A DNA stretch of 64,000 bases, from contig CABQNT010000004.1 in NCBI GenBank assembly GCA_902465605.1, forward strand, positions 166,025-230,024, written 5' to 3'. Shown one piece after another: positions 15,918 through 25,407 of the stretch (positions within the stretch are counted from its first letter, which is position 1; each line of letters starts with the position of its first letter). A program made the translations under genes and the position numbers. The stretch is from Prevotella sp902465605. GTDB taxonomy: Bacteria; Bacteroidota; Bacteroidia; Bacteroidales; Bacteroidaceae. The notes beneath the pieces were generated by a model that was given only the letters and a program-made list of their open reading frames with translations, was not told the origin of the DNA and did no database searches.

Positions 15918-18900
15918 TTATGATACAACGACAGCCTCTTCTTCTTGTTCTTTCTTGATTTTGCGTCCCAATACTATGTAAGCGATTGGTGATGCCAAGA
16001 AGATAGAACTGAGCGTACCTACGAGGACACCAATAATCATGGCAAAGGCGAAACTGCGAATGCTGTCAGCACCAAGGATGAAGATTGGAACCAACACAAT
16101 CAATGTAGACACTGAGGTGTTGATGGTACGAGCCAACGTCTGGTTGATAGAATCGTTGAACGTCTTCTGTATATCTTGTTTTGGATGCAACTTCAAGTTC
16201 TCACGGATACGGTCAAATACCACCACCGAGTCGTTGATGTCGTAACCGATTACCGTCAGGATGGCACCGATAAACGTTTGGTCAATCTCCAGGGAGAAAC
16301 CTATCCATCCGTAACATAACGAGAATAAGCCGACCACAATCATCGTGTCTATAATCAATGCTGCAACCGAACCAATGGAGAAACCAATGTTGCGGAATCG
16401 CAGTAAGATATATAAGAAGATACATATCAGTGCAATCACAACGCTCTTGATGGCATTGTTCGTGATGTCCTTAGCGATGGATGGACCCACTTTAGAAGAA
16501 CTGATGATTGATCCACCTTCGCGGATATCAGGGTTCTTGAATGCTTCTATGCTGGATTGCTTCACAAGTCCGGCTTTCTTCAGAGAGGTATATAGAATCG
16601 TTTCTGCCTGATCATCCATCTGTGGGTCATTGCTTTCCAGATTGTAGTTGGTAGATACGCGGAAAGTCTTGCCGTCGGTACCGATGGCAATCACGGTCGT
16701 GGTTGCGGGTTTGCCAGCATTCTTACCTACTGTATTTTGGAATGCATTGTTCAAAGCGTTGCGTACCTCTTCCACATGTGTGTTCTTGTCAACCGTCACA
16801 ACATAGTTGCGTCCACCCGTAAAGTCAATGCTCTGGCTCAGGCCACGAACAATAAAGCTGCCGATGCAGATGACGATTGCGATGGCGTAAACCGTGCCAC
16901 TGGTCTTGAACATGCTCATGAATTTATAGCGTGTGTTCTGCATCATATTCTCTGAGATGCCCGTCCAGAACTTGAGGTTCAACCATTTGTCTTTGTTCAG
17001 TTTGTGCTCATAAACCAAACGTGTCAAGAATACAGCACTGAAGAACGAACAAGCCAAACCAATCAACCATGTGGTAGCAAATCCTTGGATGGGACCTGTA
17101 CCGAATATCAACAGGATAACACCCGTGATGGCCGATGTTAAGTTAGAGTCGAAGATGGCACTAAAGGCGTTGCTGTAACCAGCTGCTACCGCCTGTTTCA
17201 TGCCTTTTCCTGCTCGTAGTTCCTCTTTGATACGTTCGTATATCAGCACGTTGGCGTCGACGGCCGTACCCAACGTAAGCACCATACCGGCAATACCCGA
17301 CATGGTAAGGGCGGCTTGAAACGACGTTAGAATACCCAAGGTGAAGAATACGTTCACAATCAAGGCGCAGTTGGCGATCATACCTGGGATGAAATTGTAC
17401 ATCACAATCATGTAAATCATCAACAGCACGAAGGCTATCACGAATGAGATGATACCTTGCTGGATAGACTGTGCACCCAGTGTAGGACCAACAACCTCTT
17501 CTTGTACGATGCGTGCAGGCGCCGGCATACGACCTGATTTCAGGGTGTTGGCCAAGTCTTTGGTGTCTTCAATGGTGAAGCTACCCGTGATAGACGATTG
17601 TCCGCCGTCAATTTGTCCGGTGATGCGAGGAGAGGTGTACACCAATCCATCCAACACGATGGCAACAGCTCTACCGATGTTAGCCTTGGTGATGGCCGAC
17701 CAGCGGCGTGCGCCGTCGGTGTTCATGGTCATGGAAACCTCTGGCTTACCTGACAAGTGGTCAAACTGGTCGGATGCGTCAACAATCACATCGCCTTCCA
17801 GCGGAGCGCGTCCGGTGGTGGTTGTAATCTTCAAAGCATGCAGTTCGTAATAGTTTTTCACCTGCAGTCCATCGGCTGGTTTGGCACTCCAAAGCAGTTT
17901 CAAATCAGCAGGAAGAATCTGCTTGGCCAGGTCTGAGTGGATAATTCTGTTTACTTCTGCGGTGTCGCGTACACTGGCATAGCCTACGAGGCTCAGTGCA
18001 TTGCGCCCCGTGGTACTCAAGATGGCCAACAGCGGGTGCTCTTTCTTGGCGGCAGCAATTTGTTCTTCATTCGAAACTTTTATGTCGCCTTGTTTCTTAT
18101 CTTTCTTAAGTTGGAACTTAGGATCTGCTTTTTTAACGGCTTTCTCTTCACTGGCTTCCGCAACGGCCTTGGTTGCAGTGGTGTCGGCAGCGGTTGTGTC
18201 GGCCACTTGTGTGTCGCCATTAGCCAGACGAGCGTCGAGTTGAGTCAGGTAAGGAATGATTTCTTCAGCATTGAAAGTCTCCCAGAATTCGAGGTTGGCA
18301 CTACCTTGCAACAGTTTACGCATACGCTCTGGCTCACGAATACCTGGCATTTCAACCATGATGCGACCTTGTTGTCCCTCCAATTTCTGGATGTTCGGCT
18401 GAACGACACCAAATTGGTCGATACGCGTACGCACGACGTTGAACGAGTTGTCGATGGCCGATTGAGTTTCTTGGCGCAATGCTTTCTCTACCTCAGCGTC
18501 GGTGCTTTGTGGGTTCACCTTACCCTGCAGTTGCTGCGTGGCAAAGATTTCAGCCAATCTGTGGCCTGGTGCATTCTTCTTGTACGCTTTAATAAAGAGA
18601 GAGATAAAATCTTCCTGGCTGGTTTCTTCCTCTGCTCTTGCCTCTTTCATCGATTTCACGAATGCGGCATCTGTCTTGTGGTCAGCGAGCATTTCTACTA
18701 CGTCAGGCACTGATATCTCCAATATCACGTTCATACCACCTTTCAGGTCGAGGCCCAATCCGATTTGAGTTTCCAGACATCTTTGGTAAGAATAGATGCC
18801 CAGATACTTCACAGAGTCTTTGTACTCTTGTTGTGCAATCGGATCTTTCAGCTTTGCTGCTTGGCCATCGTAATAACGAGTGGCTGCTGAAAATGACAAA

Positions 18901-18962
18901 TAGAAGATGCTTGCAAGCGTCAGTAGGACAGCCGTTACAATTACAATTCCTTTGTTTTGCAT
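15918..18962 (-). CDS. secDF: SecD-SecF fusion, protein translocase auxiliary subunit
   Basis: 1014 residues. The N-terminal two thirds are SecD: an N-terminal membrane helix, GLGLDLKGGMNVILE, a large periplasmic domain with a charged Ala/Lys-rich insert (about residues 255-300), and the six-helix part with LTLGTAVDANVLIYERIKEEL. The C-terminal third is SecF: QSIDFTGGRNYVV and IGYDINDSVVVFDRIRENL. The protein uses the proton gradient to help pull secreted proteins out of SecYEG. The fused form is normal for Bacteroidota. An isolated -7 element (TATCTTTG) lies at 19021-19014, and a strong terminator follows. Confidence 0.97.
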   Translation of the reverse strand: MQNKGIVIVTAVLLTLASIFYLSFSAATRYYDGQAAKLKDPIAQQEYKDSVKYLGIYSYQRCLETQIGLGLDLKGGMNVILEISVPDVVEMLADHKTDAAFVKSMKEARAEEETSQEDFISLFIKAYKKNAPGHRLAEIFATQQLQGKVNPQSTDAEVEKALRQETQSAIDNSFNVVRTRIDQFGVVQPNIQKLEGQQGRIMVEMPGIREPERMRKLLQGSANLEFWETFNAEEIIPYLTQLDARLANGDTQVADTTAADTTATKAVAEASEEKAVKKADPKFQLKKDKKQGDIKVSNEEQIAAAKKEHPLLAILSTTGRNALSLVGYASVRDTAEVNRIIHSDLAKQILPADLKLLWSAKPADGLQVKNYYELHALKITTTTGRAPLEGDVIVDASDQFDHLSGKPEVSMTMNTDGARRWSAITKANIGRAVAIVLDGLVYTSPRITGQIDGGQSSITGSFTIEDTKDLANTLKSGRMPAPARIVQEEVVGPTLGAQSIQQGIISFVIAFVLLMIYMIVMYNFIPGMIANCALIVNVFFTLGILTSFQAALTMSGIAGMVLTLGTAVDANVLIYERIKEELRAGKGMKQAVAAGYSNAFSAIFDSNLTSAITGVILLIFGTGPIQGFATTWLIGLACSFFSAVFLTRLVYEHKLNKDKWLNLKFWTGISENMMQNTRYKFMSMFKTSGTVYAIAIVICIGSFIVRGLSQSIDFTGGRNYVVTVDKNTHVEEVRNALNNAFQNTVGKNAGKPATTTVIAIGTDGKTFRVSTNYNLESNDPQMDDQAETILYTSLKKAGLVKQSSIEAFKNPDIREGGSIISSSKVGPSIAKDITNNAIKSVVIALICIFLYILLRFRNIGFSIGSVAALIIDTMIVVGLFSLCYGWIGFSLEIDQTFIGAILTVIGYDINDSVVVFDRIRENLKLHPKQDIQKTFNDSINQTLARTINTSVSTLIVLVPIFILGADSIRSFAFAMIIGVLVGTLSSIFLASPIAYIVLGRKIKKEQEEEAVVVS

Positions 18963-19013
18963 TTTAATTTATTATTATTGATGATTGTTTTTTCACAACT
19001 TTTGATAGACGTG

Positions 19014-19021
19014 CAAAGATA
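19014..19021 (-). promoter_or_regulatory. Probable -7 element of the secDF promoter
   Basis: On the minus strand TATCTTTG fits TAnnTTTG. No clear TTTG lies at the usual distance, so this rests on the -7 element alone. The secDF start is about 50 nt downstream. Confidence 0.45.
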
Positions 19022-19069
19022 CTATTTTTTTGTTAGTATGAAAAATTTATGGCATTTAAATGCACATTT

Positions 19070-20158
19070 TTAAGCATTTGGAGCCTTTTTCAGCCAGCAA
19101 TAGATAGGATAGTGGTCGCTTGCTTTTATTTTGTTGTCTACCTTGCAGTTGTAGGGTGTCCAGTCTTTCGAGCACATCATGTGGTCAATACGCACATAAA
19201 ATCCACCAAGATGATAGGATATGCCAGGCCCATTTGCCGTTTCAACGTAGCAGTCGCGCAGCTGTTTGGCAATGGTACGGCGGGCATACGAATTGGGCCC
19301 GTCGTTGAAGTCGCCGCAAAGAATCACGCTTTTGTCCCGATGTGCGGCGATGTATTGGGCGATGGCGTCGGCTTGCGCGGCTCTGATGCTTGATGCCTCT
19401 CCCAGTTTTTTAATGAGGGTTTTGGTGCTAATTTGGGCTGAGTCGCCCTTGATGTTTCCTTTGACAACGCCCTTGAAGTTGGCTTTGTCTTCTGGTGACA
19501 GACCAATGGACTCCAGGTGGTTGTTGATGACAATCACCGTGTCGCCATGAATGTTTAGATAAAAAGCCGTAGAGTGGTTGCCTTCAGAGGGATAGTTGAT
19601 GTCTTCTTGGCTGATGATGGGGTGACGGCTGTAGATATCCATGATGTCTCCTTTGTTCTTGGCGTGCGAACCGGCGTGGTAGGGATATAGTGAATCCATC
19701 AGCGCTTTAGCCTTGTCTGAGTACTTACCCCATGCGTCAGACTCCTGAAGGCATACAATGTCTGCGCCTTGCTCTTTGATAAAGTTAAGCACGGGGTTGT
19801 TTTCGTGCTCAAATCCATTACCCCCAAAGAACCAAACATTGTAAGAAAGCACCTTGATGGCACCTTCGGGTGTCTGCTTAGGAAGGTTGATGGGGAAGTA
19901 AACCCTGATGGGTTGGTAGCATGCGAGAAATCCCAGCAGGGGAATCCAGACATGTTTTGGATGGAAAAAAATCCAGAAAACAAGAAATCCCAGATTGATG
20001 CTGATCATCACGGGGAGTAACAATCCCATGCTGGATAGTGAAGGGTGGAGGGCCGGATTGAATCGGTCGGCATAGCCAACCAGCAACATAACAATGATAG
20101 TGGCGATGTTTGCTCCGGCAAAGAGCTGGAAGATAAACTGCTTGATAGCTTTTCCCAT
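19070..20158 (-). CDS. Membrane-anchored endonuclease/exonuclease/phosphatase-fold protein
   Basis: 362 residues. Three hydrophobic helices occupy residues about 8-90. An EEP domain follows with KVLSYNVWFFGG, CLQESDAW (metal-binding Glu), ILCGDFNDG and a final SDHYPIY (catalytic His). All active-site motifs are present, so it should be a metal-dependent phosphodiesterase or phosphatase outside or at the membrane; the substrate (nucleic acid, lipid or inositol phosphate) is unknown. It begins 11 bp after the rhomboid stop, in the same operon. Confidence 0.85.
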   Translation of the reverse strand: MGKAIKQFIFQLFAGANIATIIVMLLVGYADRFNPALHPSLSSMGLLLPVMISINLGFLVFWIFFHPKHVWIPLLGFLACYQPIRVYFPINLPKQTPEGAIKVLSYNVWFFGGNGFEHENNPVLNFIKEQGADIVCLQESDAWGKYSDKAKALMDSLYPYHAGSHAKNKGDIMDIYSRHPIISQEDINYPSEGNHSTAFYLNIHGDTVIVINNHLESIGLSPEDKANFKGVVKGNIKGDSAQISTKTLIKKLGEASSIRAAQADAIAQYIAAHRDKSVILCGDFNDGPNSYARRTIAKQLRDCYVETANGPGISYHLGGFYVRIDHMMCSKDWTPYNCKVDNKIKASDHYPIYCWLKKAPNA

Positions 20159-20169
20159 TCCCCTTCTGC

Positions 20170-21084
20170 TTAACGTCGATTGCTGCTGTCAAAAAGTTTT
20201 TGTTTCTCTTCTGGCGTCAAGCTGTCGTAACCGCTCTTGCGAATCTTATCAAGTATCTTGTCAATTTCCTCTTGTTCGCGCTGTTTCTGCGCGTTATAAT
20301 CCCAGTCGCTTTGGCGCTCGTTGTAGGCATCGTGTTTCGTGTTGTCAGCCTTCTTGTGGGAGTGTTCTTCCCACTTCTGCCGCAAGTTGTCAAAAAATTG
20401 CTGCCCGTCCAATCGCGATGAACCGCCATACGGATGACGTCTCCAATAGCGAATCATGAAAAATCCGAATACCATACCTCCCAAATGAGCGAAGTGGGCT
20501 ACGTTTCCGCCGGTTGTGGTCAATGCCATCACCAGTGAAAGACCAGCGTAGAAAATCACGAACCACTTGGCTTTGATGGGGATGGGCAGCGGGAAGATAA
20601 AGATTCTCTCTTCTGGGAAAATCATGCCGAAGGCCAAGAGCAGCGCGTACACGGCTCCCGAAGCTCCCACGGTGGTCCATTTGTTGAGAAAGTCGCCCAT
20701 TGCTATGCGCATCCCGTCGAACGACACACTGTCGTAAGCGGCGAGCCCTTCAACCATATAAGAACCGTATTGCGCCAGCTCCTGAAACAAACCAGCTCCG
20801 ATACCACACGATATGTAATAGAACAAAAACTTTTTGGGCCCCCACACGCGTTCAACCACACACCCGAACATCCACAAGGCAAACATGTTGAAAAAGATGT
20901 GTTCAAAAGAGGCATGCATGAACATGTAGGTCACTAATTGGTAAATCCGGAAGTCGGAAGCCAAAAAGAAATGAAGTCCAAGGATATCATTCAGGTCTAC
21001 TTGTGACCTGAAAACGTACATGGCGGCAAAGGCCAAGACATTAATGATAAGCAGGTTCTTGGTAACTGTGGGTATACTGCGCAT
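20170..21084 (-). CDS. Rhomboid-family intramembrane serine protease
   Basis: About 304 residues. Six or more membrane helices include MHASFEHIFFNMFALW, the catalytic serine in TVGASGAVYAL and the catalytic histidine in AHFAHLGGMVFG. A charged, cytoplasmic C-terminal tail of about 80 residues rich in Lys, Glu and Gln follows. Rhomboids cut substrates within the membrane. The start MRSIPTVTKNLL at 21084 was chosen over 21123 because homologues begin there and a -7 element (21128-21121) places the transcript start downstream of 21123. Confidence 0.92.
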   Translation of the reverse strand: MRSIPTVTKNLLIINVLAFAAMYVFRSQVDLNDILGLHFFLASDFRIYQLVTYMFMHASFEHIFFNMFALWMFGCVVERVWGPKKFLFYYISCGIGAGLFQELAQYGSYMVEGLAAYDSVSFDGMRIAMGDFLNKWTTVGASGAVYALLLAFGMIFPEERIFIFPLPIPIKAKWFVIFYAGLSLVMALTTTGGNVAHFAHLGGMVFGFFMIRYWRRHPYGGSSRLDGQQFFDNLRQKWEEHSHKKADNTKHDAYNERQSDWDYNAQKQREQEEIDKILDKIRKSGYDSLTPEEKQKLFDSSNRR

Positions 21085-21120
21085 AGATAATTCGTTGTGT
21101 AAAAGTCTTTTTAATGCGCA

Positions 21121-21128
21121 CAAAATTA
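21121..21128 (-). promoter_or_regulatory. Probable -7 element upstream of the rhomboid gene
   Basis: On the minus strand TAATTTTG fits TAnnTTTG; no perfect TTTG lies at 19-20 nt. Its position decides against the ATG at 21123 as start. Confidence 0.45.
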
Positions 21129-21210
21129 CGAAAAAACTCTGTCATTCGGCATGAAATCGCTGATTTATCGGCTTTTTTTGAGCAAATCGTATAAATTTTC
21201 TTGTTTTTTG

Positions 21211-21241
21211 TTTGTTTTCTGAAATGTTTGACTTATATTTG
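21211..21241 (+). promoter_or_regulatory. Promoter of the HU gene
   Basis: TTTG at 21211-21214, a 19-nt spacer and TATATTTG at 21234-21241 match the Bacteroidota consensus. The HU start is 56 nt downstream. Confidence 0.75.
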
Positions 21242-21296
21242 TCCACAATTAGCATGCACATGAATTTTTATTAATCATTTTATAAACACAACAGTA

Positions 21297-21569
21297 ATGA
21301 ATAAAACAGAATTAATCGACAAGATTGCTGAAGCTGCAGGCATCAGCAAGGTAGCTGCGAAGAAGGCTTTAGATGCAACAACAGATTCCATCAAGGAAGC
21401 TTTGAAGGAAGGTGACAAAGTGCAGCTCATTGGCTTCGGTACTTTTAGTGTTTCTGAGCGTTCGGCTCGCGAAGGAATCAATCCTTTGACAAAAGAGAAG
21501 ATTCAAATCGCTGCCAAGAAGGTTGCTAAGTTCAAGGCTGGTGCCGAACTTGCTGACGCTCTCAACTAA
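21297..21569 (+). CDS. hup: HU-family DNA-binding protein
   Basis: 90 residues, the usual length. MNKTELIDKIAEAAG, VQLIGFGTFSVSERSAR and the arm region with REGINPLTKEKIQI place it in the HU/IHF family of small basic dimers that bend DNA. The proline of the intercalating arm tip is present (NPLT). A monocistronic gene with a consensus promoter and a strong terminator. Confidence 0.97.
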   Translation: MNKTELIDKIAEAAGISKVAAKKALDATTDSIKEALKEGDKVQLIGFGTFSVSERSAREGINPLTKEKIQIAAKKVAKFKAGAELADALN

Positions 21570-21580
21570 TTTTTGTAGTT

Positions 21581-21634
21581 AAGACAAATAAAAAAGGTGA
21601 TCTCCAATGTGAAATCACCTTTTTTATTTGTCTT
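21581..21634. terminator. Bidirectional terminator between HU and tRNA-Gln
   Basis: A perfect 21-bp inverted repeat: arms 21581-21601 and 21614-21634, with a 12-nt loop. The core is GGTGAT/ATCACC, flanked by A-runs and T-runs on both sides, so it works for HU (plus strand) and for the tRNA-Gln transcript (minus strand). Confidence 0.9.
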
Positions 21635-21641
21635 TTGTTTG

Positions 21642-21712
21642 TTGTCCTAAGCGGATTCGAACCACTACAAACAGAACCAAAACCTGTTGTGCTACCATTA
21701 CACCATAGGACA
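21642..21712 (-). tRNA. tRNA-Gln (anticodon TTG)
   Basis: 71 nt on the minus strand. The acceptor is TGTCCTA/TAGGACA, and the anticodon arm ACAGG-TTTTGGT-TCTGT gives anticodon TTG. The T loop contains GTTCGAATC. The discriminator is A and CCA is not encoded. Confidence 0.96.
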
Positions 21713-21778
21713 AGCATTTAAGCCTTCTCGTCGCCTTTTGAAGCTTCCTAAAAAGCGTCACTCGCTGAAAAGACGGTG

Positions 21779-21810
21779 CAAAGGTAATCGTTTTTTAGTC
21801 TTCCGCCAAA
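21779..21810 (-). promoter_or_regulatory. Promoter of tRNA-Gln
   Basis: On the minus strand TTTG (21810-21807), a 20-nt spacer and TACCTTTG (21786-21779). The tRNA 5' end lies 67 nt downstream, implying a processed leader. Confidence 0.7.
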
Positions 21811-22454
21811 TTTTTACGTTGATATTTTTTTTGAGCGGCTTTACTTTCATACTGCGATTCCTTATGAACCCCACTAATATTAATTTAAAATTAAATGGGT
21901 TTTGGTTCCGAATTTTCTTGACAACCAACCTCTTCATATTTGGCGTATTTGGTAATCACTCCTCTCTTTGTCGCAAATACGCAAAATATGAGCGGCATTT
22001 CTATCTTCCTATATGGCAATGTGTTATGGCTTTCTTATGTTCTGGAGCATCCGCTTTTCTGGTTTTGACACGACAAAAGCATTCATATTCAAGCGCAATC
22101 AGTATGCATTTGTGATGCAAAGGCATGTAAATTGCGAATCAAAGTGATGCGTTTGATGGTGTAAGACCATTGCTTTTGTGGTAAAATCCGTTTTTTCTAA
22201 ATCAATCATCGCCTGTTTGCATCCTGCGTGCCTATTGAATTTTTCCAGATTGAAAGTTTCATAGTGCCGTTTTAGTGCCGCTTTTTTATGAAAAAACAGG
22301 ACACTTTATCGTAGCTTTCTCTGGTTCTCGCAGAGGGATGAATTGTCACGCTCTGCTCTAATCAGCCAAACAAGCGGTCGGTAGGTGTTGGCTTTTGGAG
22401 GGCTAAGTGTGACTGCACGTGAGACGACAAACAAGTAAATACCTATTTTTGGGT
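21811..22454. repeat. Gene-free gap with extragenic repeat modules
   Basis: No gene is supported here. The stretch shares several modules with other gaps. TTTTCTTGACAAC (21913-21925) and the CGCAAATACG...GCGGC block (21972-21996) recur at 54509-54521 and 54567-54589. TTTGTGATGCAAAGGCATGT... (22109-22131) matches 32715-32737 at 20 of 23 positions. The GCCTATTGA...GAAAGTTT block (22230-22259) recurs at 4577-4606. The order of modules resembles that in the 54-kb gap. Confidence 0.6.
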
Positions 22455-22486
22455 ATTGTCGGAAAATGGCGAAACGAGTACTTTTG
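22455..22486 (+). promoter_or_regulatory. Probable promoter of the TonB-receptor/protease operon
   Basis: TACTTTTG at 22479-22486 fits the -7 consensus, with ATTG (22455-22458) 20 nt upstream as a degenerate -33 element. The receptor start is 68 nt downstream, leaving a short leader. Confidence 0.5.
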
Positions 22487-22553
22487 CAAAATAGTTGGTA
22501 GTTATGGTCTTAAAAATTTTTGTTGTTTTCAGCAGTCCTATTCCATTTCTCAT

Positions 22554-25382
22554 ATGAAAAGATTGACCGTTTTTATCTTTTTTATCAGTTTCAGCGTGTT
22601 GTTGAGCCAGGCTTACGCACAGCCGCAAGGCTGTCGGTTTGCAGGTAAGTTGACCGATGAGCATGGCCAGGCCATCGAGTTGGCCTCGGTCAGCCTCAAC
22701 AACAGCTTGGTGGCATTTACGAACAAGGACGGGCTGTTCGAGTTTCTCAACGTTCCTGCCGGTCGTTATGATTATCGCATCACGTTCGTTGGGTACGAAA
22801 CGGTCAGTGGAACGGTGGCGATAAACGCCCATACCCCACAGCTCAAGGTGCAGATGCGTGAGTTGGGTTTGCAGCTCAAGACGGTAGAGGTTACCGCCCG
22901 ACAGCAGGCAATGGGTTCGAAGTCGCTCATCGGGCAAGATGCCATCAGGCACATACAACCCAAGAGCGTGACCGACATCCTGCAACTGGTGCCGGGCAAT
23001 CTGATTGAGAATCCCACGCTGAACAAGTTGGCGCAAGCCCATATCCGCGAGATAGACGGTGACAGAAACAACGCGCTTGGCGCTCTTGTGGTGGTGGATG
23101 GCACGCCGGTAAGCAACGACGCCAACCTACAAGTGTTGGGTACGGCCCGGTTCAGGGCTTCTTCGGGAGCGCAAGCTGACGGTATGGGCGACCAGACCAC
23201 GGCCGGCCGGGGGGCCGACTTGCGTACGGTGAGTGCAGGGAATGTGGAGAGCGTGGAGGTGATTCGGGGCATTCCGTCTGTCGAATACGGCAACCTTACG
23301 TCGGGCATGCTCATCGTCAAGACCAAGATGGGGCATACGCCGTGGGAAGTGAAGGCGCAGGCTGACCCGTTTTCCAAGCTGCTTTATGTTGGAAAGGGCT
23401 TCAACTTGAAACGCGGAGGCGCAGTCAACTTCAGTGCAGACTGGAGCCAGTCGTGGGCTGATACACGCAAACATAGCAATGGATACGACCGCCTGACATT
23501 CACGGGAGGGTATTCAAAGACCGCAGGGCGTAATACCTTTAGTATTAAAGGGGCTTTTTACAGCAACGTCAACAATCGCAAAGACGACCCACAATACCGA
23601 GAAATGCAGCTCCGTTTCACCAATAAGAACATTGGAACGCGCCTGTCTGTATCTGGAAAATATCATGCGCGTAGTACCTTTCTTTCGGCATTGTCGTACA
23701 ATCTGTCGTTACAATATTCCAAAACCACCGACCAACACGACAATCTTGTGTCCAATCCCGACGGTGTCATCACGGATGTCCGCACGCCGGGCATCCATCC
23801 TGCCATCTTCAAGAACAAGAGTTATTTCTCCAAATACGAGATTCTTGGGGCACCACTTAACCTCTATAGTCAGGTTGTGGGCAACAAGTATCTGCAACTG
23901 GGAACCGCCAATTATACCAATGTAAAGCTGGGCGTGGAGTTTGTTCATAGTGCCAACTATGGCAAGGGCTTGCTGTTCGACATGCAAAATCCGCCTCAGT
24001 CAATGGGAACGCAGACCCTTCGCCCCCGTGCTTTTAAGGATATTCCTGCGCTGAACACCCTGTCGGCATTCGTCAGTGACAAGCTGTCGTTGCAGGTATT
24101 TCAGCGGCATCTGACGGTGGAAGGTGGCCTTCGGGTAAGCAACTTGTTCCTGAACAAGCGAAAGAGCGGCGGAAAGCGAGGAATGTTTGTTGCAGAGCCT
24201 CGACTGAATGCTTCGTATAGGCTGCTGGACAAGACGTGTAATCCATGGATAGACGAACTCTCTTTGACGGGTGGTTATGGCATTTCCAACAAGATGCCCA
24301 CCTTGATGTATCTCTACCCCGACAATGTTTATTATGACAACGTGTGCCTGAGTAAATACGGTGAGCGTGAGGAGGACCGGTTGGCCCTGCTGCAGACAGA
24401 TGTGATAGGGCAGGTTGGCAACCCCAACTTGATGCCTACGCATACTCAAAAATGGGAGTGTGGGCTTACTTTCCGAATCGGGAAGGTCAGAGGCTTTGTG
24501 ACTTATTACAACGAGCGTCATCATCATGAGTTTGGATTTGAAAGCAGATTGTATTGGAATAGATACCCCAAATTCAGCCTGCCGGTGGAGGCTGCCCTCC
24601 CGAAATATCATGAAGAGACAGGGGATGTGAGCTATCTGCACAATGGCGAGCGTATGATGGCCGGTAAAACTGAGCAGGTGGATATGTCTACTTGGAGCCG
24701 ACCGACCAACAATACACGGTCGCACAAGCATGGAATAGAATATGGCATAGACCTGGGTTCGCTCAGTCTTTTGCGTACATCCTTGAGCATCAACGGCGCT
24801 TGGTTCCATACGGAGCGCACTGATGAGAAAGACCAGCTTAGGTATGTTGACTACAACTACGACTATGTTCCTGTCATGCCAAGCGGTTCAGGGTACATCC
24901 GGGACCGCGTCAACTCTACTTTCCGCTTCGTTACCCATGTACCAGCTGTCAAAATGATCTTCACTACGGCCGTGCAAGTGGTGTGGTATGAAAGCGAAAG
25001 GGAGGTGTATAGACAGCCGGATGGCAAGAGTCGCTATCATCAGTTCACTTATGAGGGGCGTGAATATCTGGGCGTCTCGCCTATAGGATATTACACGCGG
25101 GACGGCCATTACTATCCCTGGTCGGCCGATGCAGAGCGCGATGTCGTGCGTCAACGCATGATGGGACGTTATTATCTATACGACTTTGAGAAAGATGTAA
25201 CGCATCCATGGGTGTTGTTGAGCCTGCGGTTTACAAAAGAAATAGGCAAGGTGGCCGAACTTTCATTCACGGCCAACAACTTTCCTAATGTGTCACGATG
25301 GCACACCAATCCTCACAGTCTGTCACGAACACAGTTGTACCCTGCTCCTTATTTTGGTGCGGAAGTGAAAGTCAAATTATAA
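22554..25382 (+). CDS. TonB-dependent outer-membrane receptor
   Basis: About 942 residues. The start at 22554 (MKRLTVFIFFIS...AYAQ) gives a proper signal peptide; a longer in-frame start at 22419 lies in the leader. A carboxypeptidase-regulatory-like beta domain comes first (FAGKLTDEHGQAIELASVSL ... VGYETVSG). The plug follows (SVTDILQLVPGNLIENP, VVVDGTPVSND, VESVEVIRGIPSVEYGN), then a 22-strand type barrel ending SRTQLYPAPYFGAEVKVKL. It imports a ligand that is too large for porins, powered by TonB-ExbBD, which are not in the window. It heads a six-gene operon with a HmuY-like lipoprotein at its end, so a haem or metal-related ligand is possible. Confidence 0.92.
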   Translation: MKRLTVFIFFISFSVLLSQAYAQPQGCRFAGKLTDEHGQAIELASVSLNNSLVAFTNKDGLFEFLNVPAGRYDYRITFVGYETVSGTVAINAHTPQLKVQMRELGLQLKTVEVTARQQAMGSKSLIGQDAIRHIQPKSVTDILQLVPGNLIENPTLNKLAQAHIREIDGDRNNALGALVVVDGTPVSNDANLQVLGTARFRASSGAQADGMGDQTTAGRGADLRTVSAGNVESVEVIRGIPSVEYGNLTSGMLIVKTKMGHTPWEVKAQADPFSKLLYVGKGFNLKRGGAVNFSADWSQSWADTRKHSNGYDRLTFTGGYSKTAGRNTFSIKGAFYSNVNNRKDDPQYREMQLRFTNKNIGTRLSVSGKYHARSTFLSALSYNLSLQYSKTTDQHDNLVSNPDGVITDVRTPGIHPAIFKNKSYFSKYEILGAPLNLYSQVVGNKYLQLGTANYTNVKLGVEFVHSANYGKGLLFDMQNPPQSMGTQTLRPRAFKDIPALNTLSAFVSDKLSLQVFQRHLTVEGGLRVSNLFLNKRKSGGKRGMFVAEPRLNASYRLLDKTCNPWIDELSLTGGYGISNKMPTLMYLYPDNVYYDNVCLSKYGEREEDRLALLQTDVIGQVGNPNLMPTHTQKWECGLTFRIGKVRGFVTYYNERHHHEFGFESRLYWNRYPKFSLPVEAALPKYHEETGDVSYLHNGERMMAGKTEQVDMSTWSRPTNNTRSHKHGIEYGIDLGSLSLLRTSLSINGAWFHTERTDEKDQLRYVDYNYDYVPVMPSGSGYIRDRVNSTFRFVTHVPAVKMIFTTAVQVVWYESEREVYRQPDGKSRYHQFTYEGREYLGVSPIGYYTRDGHYYPWSADAERDVVRQRMMGRYYLYDFEKDVTHPWVLLSLRFTKEIGKVAELSFTANNFPNVSRWHTNPHSLSRTQLYPAPYFGAEVKVKL

Positions 25383-25407
25383 AAATCAATTTAAATCAGT
25401 AATAAGT